Shown here piece by piece: positions 7,976 to 16,268 of a stretch of DNA of 19,697 bases. Position numbers and translations under genes: made by a program. A model generated the notes under the pieces. It was not told the origin of the DNA. It made no database searches and saw nothing but the letters and a program-made list of their open reading frames with translations. Positions within the stretch are counted from its first letter, which is position 1. Each line of letters starts with the position of its first letter. The stretch covers positions 1 to 19,697 of the forward strand of contig JAZRUG010000042.1 in NCBI GenBank assembly GCA_045652425.1, in the 5' to 3' direction. This stretch comes from RGIG1995 sp045652425 (GTDB taxonomy: Bacteria; Bacillota; Clostridia; Oscillospirales; CAG-272).

Positions 7976-8004
7976 TTGATATTATTGAAAATAGATGTTA
8001 AAAT
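7976..8004 (+). promoter_or_regulatory. Promoter of the NlpC/P60 lipoprotein gene
   Basis: TTGATA (7976-7981), a 17-bp spacer and TAAAAT (7999-8004). It is divergent from, and only 17 bp apart from, the promoter of the minus-strand operon. Its -10 ends immediately before an in-frame ATG at 8005, so that ATG is probably not transcribed and the start at 8035 is preferred. Confidence 0.7.
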
Positions 8005-8034
8005 ATGAATAATAAAATGTGTGGAGATTATTTT

Positions 8035-9036
8035 ATGAAACATAAAGTGCTTTTTTTGTGTGTGATTTTTATAATTGCTTTTATTTTTGTATCTTGCACG
8101 GATAATAAGAATTACGGTAAAGAAACATATTTGGAAGAAAAAAAAGATTACCCCGAAACCATAGGTGGAAATAATATAGCCGAAGAGGGCGAAATAGAAA
8201 TAACTCTCGAACTAACAACCGAGGAAGAAACGTTGGAAGAAACGTTGGAAGAAACCAAGGCGGAGTCTTTGGTTGAAGCCGAAGCTGTTTTAGGCTATAT
8301 TGCGCCTGACGGCTGGTATGTTCCCCGTTTTGAAACAGGAATGGTCGAGGGGGGCGGATATAAGCTATTGGATTACGTAATGGGGCTTAAAGTAGCTAAA
8401 GTCCAGAGTGCGCTCGAAATGGAAGTGTCGGGATATTTTAATCAGGAAACGGTTGACAGAGTTGCTTTTTTTCAATGGCAAAAGGGGCTTGAGATGACAG
8501 GTTCCGTTAACCTTGATACGTGGTTGGCATTAGGTTTCAGCGAAGAAGAATGGAACACACTCGGTACATACGTGGCGCCCGTTGCAATAAAGAAAAATTA
8601 TACAGCAAAAGAAATAAGAGAGGTTTTTATCAATACTGCAAAAACGTATATTGATACGCCTACCCCATATATAGTCGGTGCATCGGGGAAACCGGGGCAA
8701 GGGGTTGATTGCTCGGGACTTGTCCTCCAGTGTATGTATGCTATCGGTATATATCCCGACGGTTTGTCGCCGGTGCAACATTCGGTTGAAGAAGAATATA
8801 ATTCGAGGCTTATGTGGGCTGATCCAAAATTGCATGAAATAAAAAGAGAAGAACTGATTCCGGGGGATCTGGTGTTTTACCGCAGACCTTATACAGATAC
8901 CGTATGCCACGTTGCCGTATATATCGGAGATAATGAGTGCATAGAGGCATTATACGACGTTGTTGAGGTTCTTCCGGTTGACAAACTTAATGACGGATAT
9001 GCTTTGAAGGGATTTAAGCGTATTATCAGCGAGTAA
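8035..9036 (+). CDS. Lipoprotein with peptidoglycan-binding and NlpC/P60 domains
   Basis: This 333-residue cell-wall hydrolase is probably lipid-anchored on the outer face of the membrane. A short positive start and hydrophobic segment lead to a lipobox-like FVSC with Cys21. A Glu/Thr-rich linker (about 50-80) follows, then a PG_binding_1-like domain (about 107-168, with VAFFQWQKGLEMTG) and an NlpC/P60 domain (about 193-330). The catalytic Cys226 (DCSG) and His292 (HVAVYIG) are present. The usual third polar position seems to hold Glu304 (IEAL) instead of His, Asn or Gln. The start at 8035 is chosen because GGAGA lies 8 bases upstream and an earlier ATG at 8005 overlaps the -10. The family typically cuts D-Glu-diamino-acid bonds in peptidoglycan stem peptides. 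No clear terminator follows. Confidence 0.92.
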   Translation: MKHKVLFLCVIFIIAFIFVSCTDNKNYGKETYLEEKKDYPETIGGNNIAEEGEIEITLELTTEEETLEETLEETKAESLVEAEAVLGYIAPDGWYVPRFETGMVEGGGYKLLDYVMGLKVAKVQSALEMEVSGYFNQETVDRVAFFQWQKGLEMTGSVNLDTWLALGFSEEEWNTLGTYVAPVAIKKNYTAKEIREVFINTAKTYIDTPTPYIVGASGKPGQGVDCSGLVLQCMYAIGIYPDGLSPVQHSVEEEYNSRLMWADPKLHEIKREELIPGDLVFYRRPYTDTVCHVAVYIGDNECIEALYDVVEVLPVDKLNDGYALKGFKRIISE

Positions 9037-9136
9037 ATTGTTTTTATAAAATAATGTACATCTAAAAGACCTTGTTTTGATAAAATAATTTAACTTTGTG
9101 TATGTATATTTGAATATTGTTTATTTTTAACCGTTA

Positions 9137-9161
9137 TTTGATATGATATAATGTAATCAAA
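9137..9161 (+). promoter_or_regulatory. Extended -10 promoter of lacZ with overlapping inverted repeat
   Basis: TG (9144-9145), one base and TATAAT (9147-9152) form an extended -10; no good -35 is present. An inverted repeat TTTGAT (9137-9142) / ATCAAA (9156-9161) brackets the -10, a position where a repressor could act. The -10 is solid; the operator is speculative because 6-bp arms in AT-rich DNA can arise by chance. Confidence 0.55.
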
Positions 9162-9191
9162 CGATAAAACTGCAGAGAGGTAAAATTGGTT

Positions 9192-12100
9192 ATGATCAAA
9201 CTACCGAATTATCATCGAAATTTAGAAGTATTACACTACAATTGCGAAGAACCGAGAGCGTATTACATTCCCTATGCAACCTTTGAGGGCGCGAAAAAGG
9301 GACAGCGTTCAAAATCAGAATATTTGAAGACGCTTTGCGGAGAATGGAGCTTTAGGTGGTATTCAACTGTTTATGACGTTGAGGAAATTAATACTTATGA
9401 CGTTAACTGCGCTGACAATGATAGAATTGATGTTCCGTCAAGCTGGCAGACTTACCTCGGTCGCGGTTATGATACGCCGAATTATACAAACGTACGTTAT
9501 CCTTTTCCCATAGATCCGCCTCATATCCCTGATGATATCCCTTGCGGACTCTATATGCGCGAATTTACTATTGCTGCTGATGATATTGCCGACAAAAAGA
9601 CTTATATAAATTTTGAAGGCGTTGAATCTTGTTTCTATCTTTGGATAAACGATTCATTTGCAGGATACAGCCAGGTCAGCCATATGTCAAGCGAGATTGA
9701 TATAACCGATTTTGTAAAGGTTGGTAAAAATACTATCAAAGTGCTCGTGTTGAAATGGTGCGACGGAAGCTATCTTGAAGACCAGGATATGTACAGATAT
9801 TCGGGTATTTTCAGAGAAGTATTTCTCCTTTTCAGAAACGAGAACCATATCAGAGATATATTCGTGCTTCCCGAACTTGACGACCTTTACGAAGATGCAA
9901 CTTTGTCTATTGATACAGATGTTATCGGCGGCGGAGAGGTTGAATACTTGTTCTATTCACCTAACGGTGAGCTTGTTAGAAGAGGCAGTTTCGACAGTGC
10001 TTACGGGATATCATTTGGTGTCGCATCACCTGAACTTTGGAGTGATGAATCCCCTCTTCTTTATGAACTCTATCTTGTTTACGAAAACGAGTATATAAAG
10101 ATTGACGTTGGTTTCAGAAAATATGAAATTATAGATAACGTTATTCTCATAAACGGCAAAAAGGTTAAGGCAAAGGGCGTAAATCGACACGACAGCCATC
10201 ATTTGCTCGGTCACGTTACTCCTATAGAGCATATGTTAGAAGACCTTTACATACTTAAACGCCACAACGTTAATATGATAAGAACCAGCCATTACCCTAA
10301 TGACCCGAGATTCCTCGAACTTTGCGACAGGCTTGGTTTTTACGTTGTTGACGAGGCGGATATTGAAACTCACGGTATGGATTATACCAACCAGAATTTG
10401 ACAAGACAGTTTACTCGTCACTATATTTCTGATAATCCCGAATGGGAACACGCTTACGTCGACAGGGCAAAACTTATGGTCGAGAGGGATAAGAACCACG
10501 CGTGTGTAATTTTCTGGTCCCTCGGTAACGAAGCCGGTTACGGTTGTAACTTCAAGGCTATGAGCCGTTGGATAAAGAGCCGCGATAACAGCAGACTCAT
10601 TCACTACGAGGGTGCAAATGCAGAGCTTTATGCAAACAAGATACAGCAAGTTGACGTTGTCGATATGGAAAGCCGTATGTATCCTTCCGTTGAATACTGC
10701 AAGAATTACTTCAGTATTCCCGAATATACACAGGCGTTATTTCTATGTGAATACAGTCACGCTATGGGTAACGGCCCCGGTGATATATCTGACTATTGGG
10801 AAGTTATATATGATAACGACCGTTTCTTCGGCGGTTGCGTTTGGGAATATACCGACCACAGCGTACAGATAGACGTAGACGGTAAAGGCAAAAAAGGCTT
10901 TACTTACGGCGGCGACTTTGGGGACTTCCCCAACGACGGTAACTTCTGCGTTGACGGTCTTGTATATCCAGACAGACGAGTTCACACCGGTATGCTCGAA
11001 ATGAAGCAGGTTTATAAGCCATATAGAATTAAGGTTAAAGATATTGAAAAGGGATTATTTGAAGTAAAGAATCTTCGAAACTTCAGCGACCTCAGTGATA
11101 TTGATATTGTTTGGAATATTGAATGTAACGGAAAGGTTATAAAAGAGGGAGTTATCAATTCTCTCGATATTGCGCCTTTTGAAACCGCTGAAATAGTAAT
11201 TGATATTTCGGGAGGATACGGTTACAGTTATTTGAATTTTACTTTTGTAACTAACTGCGCGACAGAATGGGCAGATACATTCTATGAGATTGGTCACGAT
11301 CAGTTTGAAATCCCATGTGAACATGAAATTGTAAATGGTTCGCCAAAGGTTAGCGACGTTGAATATACTGAATGTGAAAAATATATAAGCGTTAATGTCG
11401 GCGAAATAACCTATAGTTTTGACAGACTCAGAGGTTTGCTTGTAAGCATTAAAGACGAAGGCAAGGAAATGCTTGAGAAGGCTGTAAGACCGAGAATATG
11501 GCGTGCGCCCATCGATAACGACAGGAAAATCAGAGTACAGTGGGAAAAAGAGTTCTTCCATACTTGCAAGACGAAGTGCTATTCGATTGAAGTTGAACAC
11601 GCAGATAACGAAAGCGTAACTGTAGTTGCTTCTTTGGCGGTATGCTCGTTCGTTGTGATGCCTGTATGCAAACTTCAGGTTGCATATACTATTACTAACG
11701 ACGGAAGACTTGAAATTGCCACTAACGTTGACGTTGATCCCGTCGCAACTTGGTTGCCGAGATTCGGATACGAGTTCGTTATGAAGGCGGGGGCGGAATA
11801 CGTTAAGTATTTCGGATACGGTCCTGTTGAAAGTTACGTTGACAAGAAGCTTGAAGCAAAAATGGGTGTATACAAGACGACGGCTACAGATAACTTTGAA
11901 CATTACGTCAGACCGCAAGAAAACTCATCTCATTATAATACGAAGTGGGCAACAGTAGCGTCTGCCGTAGGACACGGTTTGATGTTTATCAAGAAGAGTG
12001 GCTTTGAGTTTGGAGTATCGCATTTCAGCGCAGAGTATTTGACGGAAAAGGCTCATGATTACGAGCTTGAACCTGCAAAAGAAACCTACGTCAGCATTGA

Positions 12101-12251
12101 TTATAAGCACAGCGGTATAGGTTCTGCATCTTGCGGTACACAGCTTGATGAAAAATTGCAACTAAAAGAAAAGAATTTCAGCTTTGCTTTCAGCGTTATG
12201 CCTGTAAGAACGGGCGACGTAGACTGCTTCGAAGAGCTTGAAAGAATGTAA
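9192..12251 (+). CDS. lacZ: GH2 beta-galactosidase
   Basis: This 1019-residue enzyme has the usual length of LacZ-type glycoside hydrolase family 2. It would hydrolyse terminal beta-galactosides in the cytoplasm, as no signal peptide is present. The sugar-binding N-terminal jelly roll includes PSSWQTYLGRGYDTPNYTN (83-101). Then come the Ig-like domain, the TIM barrel with GVNRHDSHH (329-337), the acid/base motif WSLGNEAG (Glu447) and the nucleophile motif CEYSHAMGNGPG (Glu520), and a C-terminal beta-sandwich. An in-frame TTG at 9186 lies nearer the GAGAGG ribosome binding site (5 versus 11 bases). ATG 9192 is preferred by codon, but either start is possible. The gene is monocistronic with its own promoter and terminator. 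No lactose or galactoside transporter is adjacent. The preferred substrate could be a beta-galactoside other than lactose. Confidence 0.95.
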   Translation: MIKLPNYHRNLEVLHYNCEEPRAYYIPYATFEGAKKGQRSKSEYLKTLCGEWSFRWYSTVYDVEEINTYDVNCADNDRIDVPSSWQTYLGRGYDTPNYTNVRYPFPIDPPHIPDDIPCGLYMREFTIAADDIADKKTYINFEGVESCFYLWINDSFAGYSQVSHMSSEIDITDFVKVGKNTIKVLVLKWCDGSYLEDQDMYRYSGIFREVFLLFRNENHIRDIFVLPELDDLYEDATLSIDTDVIGGGEVEYLFYSPNGELVRRGSFDSAYGISFGVASPELWSDESPLLYELYLVYENEYIKIDVGFRKYEIIDNVILINGKKVKAKGVNRHDSHHLLGHVTPIEHMLEDLYILKRHNVNMIRTSHYPNDPRFLELCDRLGFYVVDEADIETHGMDYTNQNLTRQFTRHYISDNPEWEHAYVDRAKLMVERDKNHACVIFWSLGNEAGYGCNFKAMSRWIKSRDNSRLIHYEGANAELYANKIQQVDVVDMESRMYPSVEYCKNYFSIPEYTQALFLCEYSHAMGNGPGDISDYWEVIYDNDRFFGGCVWEYTDHSVQIDVDGKGKKGFTYGGDFGDFPNDGNFCVDGLVYPDRRVHTGMLEMKQVYKPYRIKVKDIEKGLFEVKNLRNFSDLSDIDIVWNIECNGKVIKEGVINSLDIAPFETAEIVIDISGGYGYSYLNFTFVTNCATEWADTFYEIGHDQFEIPCEHEIVNGSPKVSDVEYTECEKYISVNVGEITYSFDRLRGLLVSIKDEGKEMLEKAVRPRIWRAPIDNDRKIRVQWEKEFFHTCKTKCYSIEVEHADNESVTVVASLAVCSFVVMPVCKLQVAYTITNDGRLEIATNVDVDPVATWLPRFGYEFVMKAGAEYVKYFGYGPVESYVDKKLEAKMGVYKTTATDNFEHYVRPQENSSHYNTKWATVASAVGHGLMFIKKSGFEFGVSHFSAEYLTEKAHDYELEPAKETYVSIDYKHSGIGSASCGTQLDEKLQLKEKNFSFAFSVMPVRTGDVDCFEELERM

Positions 12252-12255
12252 AACA

Positions 12256-12287
12256 AAAAATGCGTGTGGTTTGCCACACGCATTTTT
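12256..12287. terminator. Bidirectional terminator between lacZ and the rodA-like gene
   Basis: A 14-bp perfect stem, A5-TGCGTGTGG / CCACACGCA-T5, with a 4-base loop, serves both converging genes. It lies just after the lacZ stop and overlaps the stop codon of the minus-strand gene by two bases. Confidence 0.93.
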
Positions 12288-13410
12288 AAGTAGGTTCTCT
12301 TTCAAAGAAGTATTTGCTTCTGTAACGGTATATGCTTAACACTAACCCTAATGATATAAACAAACTTAACACTGACGAGCCGCCGTAGCTCATAAAGGGA
12401 AGTGTTATACCGATTATGGGAAGAATACCGAGGGACATACCGATGTTTTCAACTGTCTGCGCCACTATCATTGCGGCAACTCCGCCGCATATTGCAGCGC
12501 CTATATCTTTACGCGCGATAAATGCTGTTGATATTATGCGGAAGACAAGGAAGATAAGTAAAAACATAAGTAATATTACGCCTATAAGTCCAAGTTCTTC
12601 TGCGGTTACTGCAAATATCATATCGGTGTGGTTGTAGGGAATTGTGGGCGCTACAGTTGAGTCCATATATCCAGTTCCAAAGACCGAACCTGCCGTTATT
12701 GCTTCTTTTGAAAGTATCTGTTGGTATCCGTATCCTAACGGATCGGATTCAGGGTTGAATCCAACAAGAATACGCTGTTGTTGATAAGGTTTTAAAAATT
12801 GCCAGATGTAAGGGGCGGCAAGAACGGTTACCGCCGAACCGCCGAGCAGATAAAAAATACTTAACCCTTGTGTATAGCACATAACTATCGCAATAAACAT
12901 AAATACGAGCGCAGAACCGAGGTCCCCTTGCAGAACGATAAGACCTGTTATCATCCCTGCGTGGAGTATAAGAAATAAAATGTTAAGCGGCTTGTTGATT
13001 TTACCCTTTATTGAATCAAGATGTTTTGCAAAGGTAATAATAAAGCACACTTTTACAAACTCCGAGGGTTGAACGTTAAGCGCTATACCTTCAAATTCAA
13101 TCCAACTTTGGTTACCCGGACCTCTGCCCACGAGGAGCGTTAATATAAGTACGGCAACCGATGCCGAAAATAAGGCTGTACATAGTTTTGAATTAAGAAA
13201 AATTTCGTAATTTACAAAAGATATAATTAACATAAAACAAATACCGAGAAAAACCGCAAAGGCTTGCTTGGTAACGTAGGAGATAATCTCCCCTTGCGTT
13301 GCGCTTGCAACCATAAAAACGCCGAAAACTGACAATACTATTGCAATAATTGCCGTAGTATAGTCAAACGATGTTTTATTTTTGCCGAATTTTTTTCGGT
13401 ATTTGAACAT
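12286..13410 (-). CDS. rodA: SEDS peptidoglycan glycosyltransferase, RodA-like
   Basis: This 374-residue membrane protein has about ten hydrophobic segments. SEDS proteins polymerise lipid II into glycan strands together with a class B PBP. Family motifs are present: VQPSEFVK (113-120), the key Asp163 in QGDLGSALVF (161-170), NHTDMIFAVTAEELGLIG (260-277), and LPFMSYGGSS (337-346). RodA rather than FtsW is favoured by the FDYT start and the VFGTGYM segment, but the two are hard to separate by eye. The ribosome binding site is modest (AAAGGAAA). It follows proS by 23 bases, so both genes probably form one transcript. No class B PBP gene is adjacent. Confidence 0.88.
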   Translation of the reverse strand: MFKYRKKFGKNKTSFDYTTAIIAIVLSVFGVFMVASATQGEIISYVTKQAFAVFLGICFMLIISFVNYEIFLNSKLCTALFSASVAVLILTLLVGRGPGNQSWIEFEGIALNVQPSEFVKVCFIITFAKHLDSIKGKINKPLNILFLILHAGMITGLIVLQGDLGSALVFMFIAIVMCYTQGLSIFYLLGGSAVTVLAAPYIWQFLKPYQQQRILVGFNPESDPLGYGYQQILSKEAITAGSVFGTGYMDSTVAPTIPYNHTDMIFAVTAEELGLIGVILLMFLLIFLVFRIISTAFIARKDIGAAICGGVAAMIVAQTVENIGMSLGILPIIGITLPFMSYGGSSVLSLFISLGLVLSIYRYRSKYFFEREPT

Positions 13411-13433
13411 AATTATTTCCTTTTAATTAAAAA

Positions 13434-14873
13434 TTAATATGCTTTGCCCCAGTAAACCATGTGTGTTGCTTTTTTACCGCAACATACGCAGGTATCGCTG
13501 AAGTGTTCGCCGTCCATGGGGATACATCTTGAACCTACACCTGTAAGTTCTTTTACCTTGTCTTCACAAGCTTCGTCTCCGCACCACATAGCTTTTACAA
13601 AGCCGTCGCCGTTTTCAGCGAGTTTAGCATTGATTTCGTCGATAGACTTACATTCGTATGTGTGCTTTTCGCGGTTTTCAAGCGCCTTTTGGAATATACC
13701 GTCGCGTACCATTTGGAGCTTTTCTGCAACTTCTGCTTCGAGGTTATCGAGAGAAACGATATATTTCTGTCTGTCGTGTCTTGTTACAAGAACACATTGA
13801 TTGTTTTCGATGTCGCGGGGGCCCATTTCAAGACGTACGGGAACACCCTTCATTTCGTATTCGGAGAACTTCCAGCCTGCAGAGTTATCTGTATCGTCGA
13901 GTTTAACTCTGAACTGCTTTGCAAGTCTGTCGCGTACTTCTTCGCATTTTTCGAGTACGCCTTCCTTGTGCTGTGCTATAGGAATAATAACAGTTTGAAT
14001 GGGAGCAACCGCGGGCGGAAGAACTAAACCTGAATCATCGCCGTGAGTCATAATGATAGCGCCGATAAGTCTTGTGGTAACACCCCAGCTTGTCTGGTGG
14101 GGATATACTTTCTTGTTTTCCTTGTCGGTGTACATAATATCAAATGCTTTAGCAAAACCGTCGCCGAAGTAGTGTGAAGTACCTGCCTGAAGTGCTTTGC
14201 CGTCGTGCATCAATGCTTCAATAGCGTAGGTGGAAACGGCACCGGCAAACTTATCGCTTTCTGTCTTTTTACCCTTAACTACGGGCATAGCAAGATATTC
14301 TTCACAGAATTTTGCATATACGTTGAGCATCTGTTCTGTTTCGATGATTGCTTCTTCTGCCGTAGCGTGAATGGTATGGCCTTCCTGCCAGAGAAATTCT
14401 CTTGAACGGAGGAAAGGTCTTGTCGTCTTTTCCCATCTTACAACGCTTACCCACTGGTTATAAAGTTTGGGCAAATCTCTGTATGAATGGATAATATTTG
14501 CATAGTGTTCGCAGAAAAGAGTTTCGGAGGTAGGACGAACGCAAAGTCTTTCTTCCAGTTGTTCCTTACCGCCGTGAGTAACCCAAGCAACTTCGGGCGC
14601 AAAGCCTTCGACGTGGTCTTTTTCTTTGTTGAGAAGGCTTTCGGGAATGAACATAGGCATACATACGTTCTCGTGTCCGAGTTCCTTGAACATAGTGTCA
14701 AGAGTTTTCTGTATGAGCTCCCAAATAGCGTAGCCGTAAGGTCTGATTACCATACAGCCCTTAACGCTTGTGTATTCTATAAGCTCCGCCTTTTTGCATA
14801 TATCGGTATACCATTGGGCGAAGTCAACGTCCATAGAGGTTATATCCTCTACCATTTTCTTGTCTTTAGCCAT
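13434..14873 (-). CDS. proS: Prolyl-tRNA synthetase, short type-3 form
   Basis: This 479-residue class II synthetase charges tRNA-Pro with proline in the cytoplasm. It matches the shorter archaeal/eukaryote-like ProRS found in many Firmicutes, without the inserted editing domain of the long bacterial form. Visible motifs are RPTSETLFCEHYANIIHSYR (113-132) and VVRWEKTTRPFLRSREFLWQ (144-163, motif 2), plus the HGDDSGLVLPPAVAP region (277-291, motif 3), an anticodon-binding domain (about 293-400), and a C-terminal zinc-binding-like domain with Cys431, Cys436, Cys462 and Cys464/465, ending in WGKAY. Start ATG 14873 has AAGAGG about eight bases upstream. The leader is short, with no visible T-box. 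It is the first gene of a pair with the rodA-like gene. Confidence 0.97.
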   Translation of the reverse strand: MAKDKKMVEDITSMDVDFAQWYTDICKKAELIEYTSVKGCMVIRPYGYAIWELIQKTLDTMFKELGHENVCMPMFIPESLLNKEKDHVEGFAPEVAWVTHGGKEQLEERLCVRPTSETLFCEHYANIIHSYRDLPKLYNQWVSVVRWEKTTRPFLRSREFLWQEGHTIHATAEEAIIETEQMLNVYAKFCEEYLAMPVVKGKKTESDKFAGAVSTYAIEALMHDGKALQAGTSHYFGDGFAKAFDIMYTDKENKKVYPHQTSWGVTTRLIGAIIMTHGDDSGLVLPPAVAPIQTVIIPIAQHKEGVLEKCEEVRDRLAKQFRVKLDDTDNSAGWKFSEYEMKGVPVRLEMGPRDIENNQCVLVTRHDRQKYIVSLDNLEAEVAEKLQMVRDGIFQKALENREKHTYECKSIDEINAKLAENGDGFVKAMWCGDEACEDKVKELTGVGSRCIPMDGEHFSDTCVCCGKKATHMVYWGKAY

Positions 14874-14913
14874 AATTTTAACCTCTTAATAAAAAAATAA
14901 TTCTATCCTTATT

Positions 14914-14942
14914 ATTATGCATTAAATGTCGGCAAATGTCAA
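14914..14942 (-). promoter_or_regulatory. Promoter of proS
   Basis: On the minus strand, a perfect TTGACA, a 17-bp spacer and CATAAT. The leader to the ATG is only about 35 bases, too short for a T-box. It is divergent from the SGNH hydrolase promoter at 14956. Confidence 0.75.
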
Positions 14943-14955
14943 GCGATTTTCGGTA

Positions 14956-14983
14956 TTGACTTTTTTTATGCGTGTGATAAAAT
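14956..14983 (+). promoter_or_regulatory. Promoter of the SGNH hydrolase gene
   Basis: TTGACT, a 16-bp spacer and TAAAAT, with TG one base before the -10. The last bases of the -10 overlap an in-frame ATG at 14982, which argues that translation starts further downstream, at 15021. Confidence 0.7.
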
Positions 14984-15020
14984 GAAAAAAGAACATATTA
15001 TGATAAAAAAGGGTGATATT

Positions 15021-16127
15021 ATGGCAGAAGAGAAGAGAATTATTGAAGATGACATAGCCAAGGTAGACAAAAACCTTGAGGTAAAAACTTCCCTCGAGGA
15101 AAAAGATATAGTCTTTTATGACGTAAAAAAAGCGCCTTTTGATTTGTATGGACTTTATCTTGAAGAGCTTGACGTGTTTAAAAGAATGCCCGAAAACGTT
15201 GCCGAATCGGTAAGTAAAGGTGTTGCTTCTTTGAATTTCAATACTGCGGGTGGTAGAGTGCGTTTTACCACAGATTCCGATTATGTAGCAATTAAATGTG
15301 TGTTTCCCATGGTAAGAAACTTTTCACACATGCCGAGAACGGGTGCTTCCGGATTCGACCTTTATGAAGTTGAAGACGGAACTTGTACTTACGTAAAGAC
15401 TTTTGTTCCCCCAAAAGATATGACCGACGGATATGAGTCGATTGCATACCTCAACGGAAAGAAAAGACGCTGCTTTGAAATTAACTTTCCTTTGTATAAC
15501 AGGGTTGATGAGCTTTATGTGGGATTGAGAGATGGTTCGTACGTTGAAAGCGGAGATAAATATAAATACGCAAAGCCCGTATTGTATTACGGTTCATCAA
15601 TTACACAGGGGGGATGTGCTTCAAAGCCGAGTAACAGTTATCAGGCGATAATTTCACACGATCTTGATTGCGACCATATAAATTTAGGTTTCTCGGGAAG
15701 CGCAAAGGGCGAAAAAGAGATTGCTGAATATCTTGCAAGTCTTGATGTATCCGTATTTGTGTGCGATTACGACTATAATGCTCCCAATGCAGAACATTTG
15801 AAGGCAACACATTTGCCCTTATACAAGACGTACAGAGAGAAGAATCCCGATACCCCGATTGTATTTGTTACAGGTCCAAAAGTTCACTATCCAAACGAGG
15901 ATCTTATAAAGCGTAAGCAGATAATATTTGATACTTATATGTACGCTCTTTCCCAAGGAGATAAGCTTGTAAGCTATATTGACGGAAATACTATGTTCGG
16001 CGGAAGATACGGAAACGTATATACCGTTGACGGCGCACATCCCAATGATGCGGGATTCTTACGTATGGCAGATATAATCGGCAGAGAAGTAGAGAAAATG
16101 CTCAAGATTGCATACGCAAAACATTAA
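15021..16127 (+). CDS. SGNH/GDSL hydrolase with GxDLY-type N-terminal domain
   Basis: This 368-residue esterase has no signal peptide and is probably cytoplasmic, removing acyl groups (for example acetyl) from sugars or glycosides. The first 30 residues are very charged. The N-terminal beta domain (about 33-180) carries GASGFDLY (108-115), which recalls the Pfam GxDLY domain that precedes this esterase type. The SGNH core follows: block I YYGSSITQGG with nucleophile Ser193, block II NLGFSG with Gly223, block III DYNAPN with Asn253, and block V DGAHPNDAGF with Asp337 and His340. ATG 15021 is preferred because GGGTGAT lies just upstream and earlier ATGs at 14982 and 15000 are at or next to the -10. 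No strong terminator follows. The substrate cannot be told from sequence. Confidence 0.88.
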   Translation: MAEEKRIIEDDIAKVDKNLEVKTSLEEKDIVFYDVKKAPFDLYGLYLEELDVFKRMPENVAESVSKGVASLNFNTAGGRVRFTTDSDYVAIKCVFPMVRNFSHMPRTGASGFDLYEVEDGTCTYVKTFVPPKDMTDGYESIAYLNGKKRRCFEINFPLYNRVDELYVGLRDGSYVESGDKYKYAKPVLYYGSSITQGGCASKPSNSYQAIISHDLDCDHINLGFSGSAKGEKEIAEYLASLDVSVFVCDYDYNAPNAEHLKATHLPLYKTYREKNPDTPIVFVTGPKVHYPNEDLIKRKQIIFDTYMYALSQGDKLVSYIDGNTMFGGRYGNVYTVDGAHPNDAGFLRMADIIGREVEKMLKIAYAKH

Positions 16128-16157
16128 TGAATTTTTTTGAAAAACAATCTCTTTTTA

Positions 16158-16199
16158 AAATAAAGACACAATTTTATGTTTTTGAGTCAAATAAAGACA
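16158..16199 (+). repeat. Two 11-bp direct repeats just upstream of a promoter
   Basis: AAATAAAGACA occurs at 16158-16168 and 16189-16199, 31 bp apart (about three helical turns), and the second copy abuts the -35 at 16200. Such spacing would suit a DNA-binding activator, but the sequence is AT-rich and chance cannot be excluded. Confidence 0.5.
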
Positions 16200-16228
16200 T
16201 TGAATGTTTTTCGAGATTTTGATATAAT
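16200..16228 (+). promoter_or_regulatory. Promoter of the first paralogous surface protein
   Basis: TTGAAT (16200-16205), a 17-bp spacer and a perfect TATAAT (16223-16228) with an extended -10 TG. It is one of the strongest-looking promoters in the window and is built like that of the paralogue at 17915. Confidence 0.85.
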
Positions 16229-16268
16229 GTCAAAGATATAAAAATTAAGATATAGGAGAGTGTACTAT

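Noticed and set aside
8005..8034. Earlier ATG for the NlpC/P60 lipoprotein
   Set aside because: It begins directly after the last base of the -10 hexamer, so it would lie upstream of the transcript start. The ATG at 8035 has a ribosome binding site and gives a proper lipoprotein signal.
11055..11918. Minus-strand open frame of 287 codons inside lacZ
   Set aside because: It is antisense to the well-supported GH2 coding sequence, with no ribosome binding site and an atypical composition.
14874..14913. T-box riboswitch before proS
   Set aside because: Amino-acid synthetase genes in Firmicutes often have one, but the leader after the likely promoter is only about 35 bases, with no specifier stem or antiterminator.
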